Assembly: GCA_016717225.1 (NCBI GenBank)
Contig: JADKGB010000003.1
Location: 170,440 to 234,439 of the forward strand
DNA length: 64,000 nt
Direction: 5' to 3'
Source: Flavobacteriales bacterium
GTDB lineage: Bacteria; Bacteroidota; Bacteroidia; Flavobacteriales_F; PHOS-HE28
Shown: positions 58,594 to 64,000 of the stretch, in pieces
Numbering within the stretch: position 1 is the stretch's first letter
How the letters are laid out: each line of letters starts with the position of its first letter
The notes under the pieces: model-generated
What the model was told of the DNA's origin: nothing
Seen by the model: the letters and a program-made list of their open reading frames with translations, nothing else
The model's database searches: none
Position numbers and translations under genes: made by a program

Positions 58594-58979
58594 TCACAAC
58601 CGGATAACGCCACCTTCCCCACCGCGGGCCCAGGAGCCGGAGCCCGCGTCCCATTCATCTTGCCAGTCGGCGAACTCGGCGAAAGACAGGATGCGCAGCA
58701 GCCCATGGCTGCGCCAGCGGTGCTTGTCCGCCAGCAACACGCAATAGCACATGGTGTTCATATCCCACGGCCGGGTTTGGGGTATCAGGGCCACGCCCCA
58801 TTCGATGCGCGCCACCTCCGCGTCCGCGCGCAGTTCCTCTGCGAAGCCGCGCTTATTGGCACCCATGTCTCATCGCCCTCTTCGCGTGCACGCAGGGCGA
58901 TGCCGATGGCCTCCTCATCCACCACCACCTCGATGGGCATCAGCTGGAAGGGCCAGCGGCCCGGCGCTTCATTGCTCAT
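58594..58979 (-). CDS. Small hypothetical protein, frameshifted
   Basis: About 128 residues from MSNEAPGRWPFQLMPIEVVV then DEEAIGIALRAREEGDETW in one frame, and NKRGFAEELRADAEVARIEW then GVALIPQTRPWDMNTMCYCV in another, joined near 58866. No named family is recognised; the C-terminal part has a W-rich helical pattern (LSFAEFADWQDEW). Its ATG overlaps the LuxR-like stop by ATGA, so both belong to one unit. It ends 19 bases from the tandem array. Confidence 0.5.
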
Positions 58980-59390
58980 GGCGGCGTGAGCATTCCTTCT
59001 CGCCGCTCCCGCGCCAATACACAGGCACAAGTGATCAGCCCCAGTTCCACGGCCTTTATGTACAGCTCCACTTTGGTATGCACACCCAGCTTCTCGTACG
59101 CCTTGCACCGGGAAGCGCTCCACCGTTTTCTCATCGATCTTGCCCAGGGCCACCGCGATCTCCGCCTTGCTGGGCTCAGGCTTGCGGCAAGCCAGTATAA
59201 TGTGCCAGCCGCTCCCTCTCCGTAAGCGGCTCCATGCGCAGAGTCGGGTTCTTTGGCATGGAGGCCAAAGTTCAAATGGCCCTCTGGCCCCGGCAATACC
59301 CAGTTCAGGGTATTTTTTCCGGTACTGAAGAATGGTTGGGAAGTTCCAGTGGTCCGGCTCGAAGTTCCCGGCGAATGTTGGCATGGGCTC
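58976..59390 (-). pseudogene. LuxR-type helix-turn-helix regulator remnant
   Basis: Pieces in three frames give a LuxR-like DNA-binding domain: PLTERERL, then KPEPSKAEIAVALGK, then KAYEKLGVHTKVELYIKAVE and the tail LGLITCACVLARERREGMLT. The upstream part (FAGNFEPDHWNFPTILQYRK) is a short unidentified N-terminal region rather than a full receiver domain. The many frame changes over 400 bases make this a probable pseudogene, although sequencing indels could explain it. Confidence 0.52.
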
Positions 59391-59904
59391 TGCGGTTCTC
59401 GGCTTTCAAGCCGCCGGAGGCGGAAGGGTTCTCGGCTCCGGCGAATGCCGGGTTGGTATTCGGTGGCCGCTTCGGCCAATGGTCTTTGGGCTCTTAGTCC
59501 ACGAACCGAAAACCACCGAGACCAATAACCCAAAACCACTGAGCCTATCCCGGCCTTCGCCGGACTGGAAAAAGCTACCGGACCGCCCGAACCCAATACC
59601 CCAACCGCCCAGAAAACCTGAACCCCTAAGCCCATGAGCGCAGGGTCAAGAGAATGAAGGACTTGCGCGAGGAAGGACTGGCACATGAGCACGGAAGTTC
59701 GCGCGAAATGAGGGCTACACTTATGCGAGAAGGCGGGCCACAGGACCTAGCTGTAGCCGGTCCCGCGGCCCACACCAGACCACCACACAGGGCAGCCGAG
59801 CGACAACTATCGGCATTGGCCGCGCACATCCGAGTGAGAACCGGAGTAAGCGCACAGATTGGTGCGGCCGGGAACACTTTCGACAAAGAGGGATAGACTA
59901 CTCG
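59391..59904. other. Gene-free interval with low-complexity sequence
   Basis: The first part (about 59390-59460) contains related copies of GTTCTCGGCT...GCCGG; the middle (59500-59640) is rich in short A/C-run motifs such as AACCCAA and CCGAA. Open frames at 59626-59886 (minus) and 59654-59896 (plus) lack any motif. I see no supported gene or RNA. Confidence 0.5.
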
Positions 59905-61517
59905 TTACTGGAGAAGGAAACGCACAACGCGCTGAATTTGTGCATTTCGCACACGAACTGCGTACATGCCAGGGACCAATTCATCTGTCTCAAGAAGCGA
60001 GTTCTTTCCAGTATACTCGTGAAACGTCTGCGTCCTCAGAACGCCCCCAATACCTATGACTTCCACGACTGCATCACTGGGGACATCACCGATGGGCAAG
60101 AGCTGACCGACCGACGCCGAGTAAGATCACCGTCTGCAGCTTTGGGCCACCGACGCGAACCACCCCCCTGAATGCCCGATGTAGCTTCGCAGAATGAAGC
60201 TGGTTCAATGAATTCCTCCTGCCACTGGAAGTTTTCAAAGGTTGTGGCTGTCATCAGATCTGGGGTGAACTGCGCACTCGTAGTCATTGTTGATGGCAGA
60301 GACTTGTCTTCCGCCGTGAACGAGCATGTATCGAAGCGACAGGGTAATGGTCCATTCCAGGAGACTTCAGTCTGATACAATCCGCAAAAGGAGCCCCAAA
60401 GCGGCACAAAGAAGCTGACAGGACCCACGAGTCGTACTCCTTGGTCAAGGTCGTGAGCAATGGTCAGGTCAACTAACCCCATTCCCCCACCGGGAGTTTG
60501 CCAGCGGGGTATCCATATAGCATTCAGTGGGGCGCCGGCTACCGACATTTTCAGGAGGGTTGCTCCGCTCGGATAATTGCTCGTCACCGCAAGCAAACCA
60601 CCGTCCGAAGCTTGACGGATCCCCATGAACAATCGTGAATCCATTGCATAAGCCTTGCGCCATTGAACATTGCCCGCTCCATCGATTTTCATGAGAAAAT
60701 CATAATCTGGAGATGCGATCGTGTCGTTCATTGAGCCACCCAGCACAAAGCCCCGTCACTGGTGGACCTATCGCACACACCTCCGCAAACACCCCCAGAT
60801 CATAAGCCCTCTCCCAAACGACTTCCCCGCCAGGGCTGATGCAAAAAACCCACGGTATATGGATATTGCCGAACGCATAGACCAGCGTGCAGGAGATCAC
60901 TTGCAGCCCAGCCGTATCGATTGCCATTACCGGCTCCACAATTGGATCAAAATCAAAGGGAACGCTCACTCTCCGACACCACTGCACGTCACCCTCATCA
61001 CTGACCTGAGCGATCCATATTGAATCGTAACCATTGAACACCGCACGAACACCTCCGGGAACTTTGGCCGCAGACACTAAGTACGGATAGTCACCGACGA
61101 CTTCAGGGAGATCATACCGTATCAACCAGAGAAATGTTCCATCCAGGCCAATCTTTGCGAGGAATTGACCATAGTAGTTTCCGGTCCAGACGTGCCCAGC
61201 AACAAACACACTCTCCGCGTCCAAAACTCCACATGCCGCAGGTACGAAAATGTCCGTACTTGATGAGGACAGCCAGCGTTTCCAGACCACATCACCGGTC
61301 GCTGTTGTGCGCAATAAAGTCACACCGTTCGAGTCGCGGGCGCATATAAGTGAACCGCCATTCTCCGATCCACTACCGCAACCGGCTGAATACACGACCA
61401 TCCTGGGTCCTGCAGCATGTAGACGCGAGGATCAACTTGTGCCCGAACAGCTCCCATGCCTAAGAGCAACGCAATAGCACACCCTATGATGCTTACGAAT
61501 GGCGAAAGTCTTCGCAT
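59905..61517 (-). CDS. Secreted T9SS type A protein, multiply frameshifted
   Basis: About 530 residues reconstructed from four pieces: signal peptide MRRLSPFVSIIGCAIALLLG then AQVDPRVYMLQDPG; a propeller-like region (GDVVWKRWLSSSSTDIF, FLAKIGLDGTFLWLIRYD, VQWCRRVSVPFDFDP); a second region (DYDFLMKIDGAGNVQWRKAY); and a type A tail (DAVVEVIGIGGVLRT to YAVRVRNAQIQRVVRFLLQ). Shifts are near 61400, 60740 and 60100-60170. The repeated K-x-D-x-x-G-N/T-x-x-W motifs resemble 54260-55787, so the two proteins are probably distant relatives. Function unknown. Confidence 0.75.
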
Positions 61518-61604
61518 GTTTCAGAAGAAGTGTCCTACACGAAGCTACCATTTCCTCATTGACGCAGGCGCATCGTGCATTCGGCTAGGGTCCCCCAATC
61601 TGGC

Positions 61605-61671
61605 GCGAGCGTCCTTCGCTCGTGTCCTGTTCCAATGCGCCGACGTGTCACGCATGAGCGAAGGACGCACC
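61605..61671. repeat. Inverted repeat between two T9SS genes
   Basis: Left arm 61605-61624 (GCGAGCGTCCTTCGCTCGTG) and right arm 61653-61671 (CATGAGCGAAGGACGCACC) are near-complements; the left arm can also fold on itself. A second palindrome, CCCGC, CTTA, GCGGG, follows at about 61726-61739. Confidence 0.55.
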
Positions 61672-61762
61672 CGCGAAGAAGGGCTTTAGAGTTGCAAGGC
61701 CACGGATCGCAGGACCTGTCCCGCCTTAGCGGGATCCGCGCCAGCGGGGGGAACCACGGTCC

Positions 61763-64000
61763 TTACTCTTTGGTGAAGCGCGCGCTGAGGCGCTTACCGC
61801 GCGCATCGGTGAGTTGCAACACGTATGCACCGGGAGCCAGGTGTTCCACATTCCATTCAGGTGCCAGCCTGTTCGTGCCTGTGCGCTGCACCGGTATGTG
61901 CCTGCCATCCGAACCGATCACCATCGTGGTGTGAAGCAAGAATCCCTCCGGCAGGTTCGCGCTCAACTTGTTGTGCGTGGGAGTAGGAAATACGCTCAGT
62001 GCAGTTGGTTCGGCGGCCGTGAACACGCCCGTCTCATTCACCACTACCACGGTAGCATCAGGGGTACGTATGGGAGGATTGAAATCGAAGTAGATATCGG
62101 CCGCGTTGGCGATCACCCGCCCTAATGCGAGGGGTTGTATGGGTCGGATGCTGAAGTCGACCAGGCCGTGGCTGCGCGGTTCGTTCGTATTGCTATCGGG
62201 CAGCAGGATGTCAGCAAAGGTGAACGTGAGGATGCCGTTACCGGTGATCGCGTACGTGCAGGGGTGCGAGGTGGCGCCCAGCCGAAAGGTTGAAATATCC
62301 AGCATCATAGACAGCGTATCGCGCACCACCACGGTGAAGGCCGTATCGTTACCGGTGTTCTGGAAACGGATGGTGTAGTTGAGAACACTATCGGTCTCCA
62401 AGTTGAAGACACCGGCGGGCTGCACGAGCTTGTCGTTCGGATCGTAGCTACCCGTGATCGTGCGAGTAATGGTGGTGGAGTTGTTCGTAAGGTCGGTCTC
62501 CAGGCTGCCTTGGGTCGCGGTGAAGGTGCTCACCAGGTCCGTGCCCAAGAGCATAGGGTCTGGCGGAATGGAGAACTGCACGCTGATCAGGCTATTGTCA
62601 TAACCGGCCACGGCGGTGGCGGCGTTCCATGTGATCGTGGTGGCCGTTACGGTCGAGGGCGGCACGGAGGCACTCTCGAAGGTGAGCAACGGATCGAAGG
62701 TCAACGTGCGTGTGAGGGCCCCGCTCGTAGTGCCCCCGTTGTTCAACGCGTCGGTGTACACGGTGTAGGTGAAGCCCGGGCGCGCGGGGCCGGATGAAGC
62801 GGCGGCTTGCACGTCCAGTTGGGCCACGGTGAGGCCGAAGCCTACGTTCATCGTCCAGGTCTTCAGTTGATCGGAGAAGGAGTTGATCGTGGAGGAGACG
62901 AGAGTGGGCATCGGTTCCTGGAAAGACAAGGGCAGATCCCCGGGGTTGAACGCGCAGTCGAGGTCATCCACCGTGGTGCCCACGTTCAGCGCGCTCCACG
63001 CATCGGATATGTTGATCTGATCGCGGTGCAACACGAAGACCGAGTCGTTGCGCGCGGCGATCAATTCATGCGAGGCACCGGGTATCATGGTGGTCCACGT
63101 TTGCAGCACCACCCCAGCTTGCGATATACGCATCAAGCCCGGAAGGTCAACACCCCCGGAGGCCAGCAGGTCCCCGTTGTTCAGCAATTGCAGGCGGGAA
63201 GGCACCGCGTTCAGGCGCTTCTGCCAATCCAACGTGCCATCGCTGTTGAAGTGGGTGAGAAAGCCCAGCGTGTTGTTGTAGCCTGAACTGATGAAATAGG
63301 TGCCATCAGCGGCCTTTACCATACCCGTGGAACCTGCCAACCGCTCACGGCATAGGTGTAACTCCAGACCACCGCGCCATCACCGGCTACGCGCACGAGT
63401 GACATGTCTCCTTGGGCAAGCGCACTCGCGACGGTCATCGAGCCATCCGGTTCCACCAAACTGGAGGTGCTGCTCAAAGACCATCCGGAGCCGGGCAATA
63501 CGTAGCGCTTGTGCCAAAGGGGAACGCCGTTGGGGCCGAGCCTGGCAATTGCGAGCGTTCCGCGCGCAATGCCCGTCATCATGATGTCCCCACCAGGCAA
63601 TTCATCCAATTTGAGGATCTGCAAGCCGGCATGGCCATAGTTGGTGGAATCGGTCATGTAGATGCGCGCCCAATCAGCAGCTCCGTTGGGTGCCACGGCT
63701 ACGATACACGGGTTGTTGAACCCCAAGAAATCGCCGTAAGCGAAACGCCCATGCAGCAGATGCCCGCCGCCCGGGCGCGGCGCCGGGAAGTTGGGGGTGA
63801 TGGCGCTGGAGGGATTGTTGTGTACCACACGCCGGTCCCACACCAAGGCACCATTCGGCGCGAGTTGCCCGTAGCCCATGCCGAACGAAGGCAGGGAGAA
63901 GGACACATTGCCCGATGGATGCAAGCTGACCTGGCGGCCGGATTGCCATGGTTGCCCAGGTTGCCATCCCTGCTCAGTAAGGAATGTGAAATAGCAATCC
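61763..64000 (-). CDS. Large secreted protein with DUF7619 and T9SS type A tail, partial and frameshifted
   Basis: The 5' end runs off the window. The first part (63924 to 63340) has propeller-like repeats (YGQLAPNGALVWDRRVVHN, AIARLGPNGVPLWHKRYVL); a shift near 63330 leads to AADGTYFISSGYNNTLGF. The C-terminal half contains a repeat domain recognised as DUF7619: SYDPNDKLV, YTIRFQNTGNDTAFTVVVRD, SHPCTYAITGNGILTFTF, then ADILLPDSNTNEPRSHGLVD; it ends in a type A tail (ALSVFPTPTHNKLSANLPEG, APGAYVLQLTDARGKRLSAR). Likely a surface protein; 5' sequence needed for full architecture. Confidence 0.85.

Noticed and set aside
57531..58706. 391-codon and 270-codon minus-strand frames through the tandem array
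   Set aside because: They result from a stop-free repeat read in several frames; the frames run across an unrelated gene end and show no signal, start context or conserved domain.
59626..59896. Open frames on both strands after the low-complexity stretch
   Set aside because: Both are short, overlapping and without motif; treated as non-coding.
1..64000. tRNA, rRNA, prophage, transposase or integrase
   Set aside because: I found no cloverleaf-like gene, no rRNA stretch, and no recombinase, capsid or transposase motif in any convincing frame.

Overview
The window looks like a chromosomal segment of a Bacteroidota bacterium, most likely a Flavobacteriales-type lineage with moderately high GC. 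This rests on nine genes for surface or secreted proteins, most ending in type IX secretion (T9SS) sorting domains (type A tails and type B gliding-motility C-terminal domains), a fused alpha/beta 2-oxoacid dehydrogenase E1, a DUF4293 gene beside rho with a long disordered insert, DUF6702, DUF5723, a DHCW-motif cupin, and TAnnTTTG-like promoter boxes close to start codons. I saw no tRNA, rRNA, prophage, insertion sequence or CRISPR array.

Layout. 0-6 kb: a T9SS type B protein, an M15 peptidase overlapping a DUF6702 gene, and an M1 metallopeptidase. 5.8-10.7 kb: a lipid kinase coupled to an LTA-synthase-like phosphoglycerol transferase, divergent from the E1 gene. 10.9-16.6 kb: a cupredoxin-like secreted protein, a T9SS protein with a small lipoprotein, YdeI/DUF1905, a DUF2029 glycosyltransferase and YciH. 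16.7-19.4 kb: a broken GH38 alpha-mannosidase. 19.5-23.5 kb: an outer membrane protein and kdnA/kdnB (8-amino-Kdo synthesis) with a DoxX-like gene between them. 23.8-26.3 kb: a four-gene overlapping cluster containing a collapsed VOC gene and a cupin split by a palindrome. 26.3-35.8 kb: a delta-60 repeat protein, an ECF sigma factor, uvrA and a large IgGFc-binding-like T9SS type B protein. 35.9-47.8 kb: mostly housekeeping genes (ABC exporter, truA, phosphoesterase, DUF4293, rho, mpl, MBL hydrolase, Rieske protein, comEC). 48-57 kb: rlmI, a lipoprotein, a second delta-60 protein, a SulP transporter, a T9SS protein and a DUF4350 lipoprotein, with dispersed repeats between them. 57-64 kb: an FN3-type protein, a striking 15-unit 42-bp tandem array, a broken LuxR-type regulator and two more T9SS proteins, the last running off the window.

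Many genes carry one or more frameshifts, several of which are repaired by adding one base to a short G, C or T run (for example 4422-4425 and 5832-5834). The simplest explanation is uncorrected indels in a long-read assembly, so I annotate these as interrupted genes rather than firm pseudogenes. GH38, the VOC remnant and the rlmI head copy also lack sequence and look like true decay. The most unusual structures are the 42-bp array with an octamer phased every 21 bp, GC palindromes that sit inside reading frames, an 8-bp repeat overlapping the mpl start codon, and a 56-bp repeat with a hairpin.
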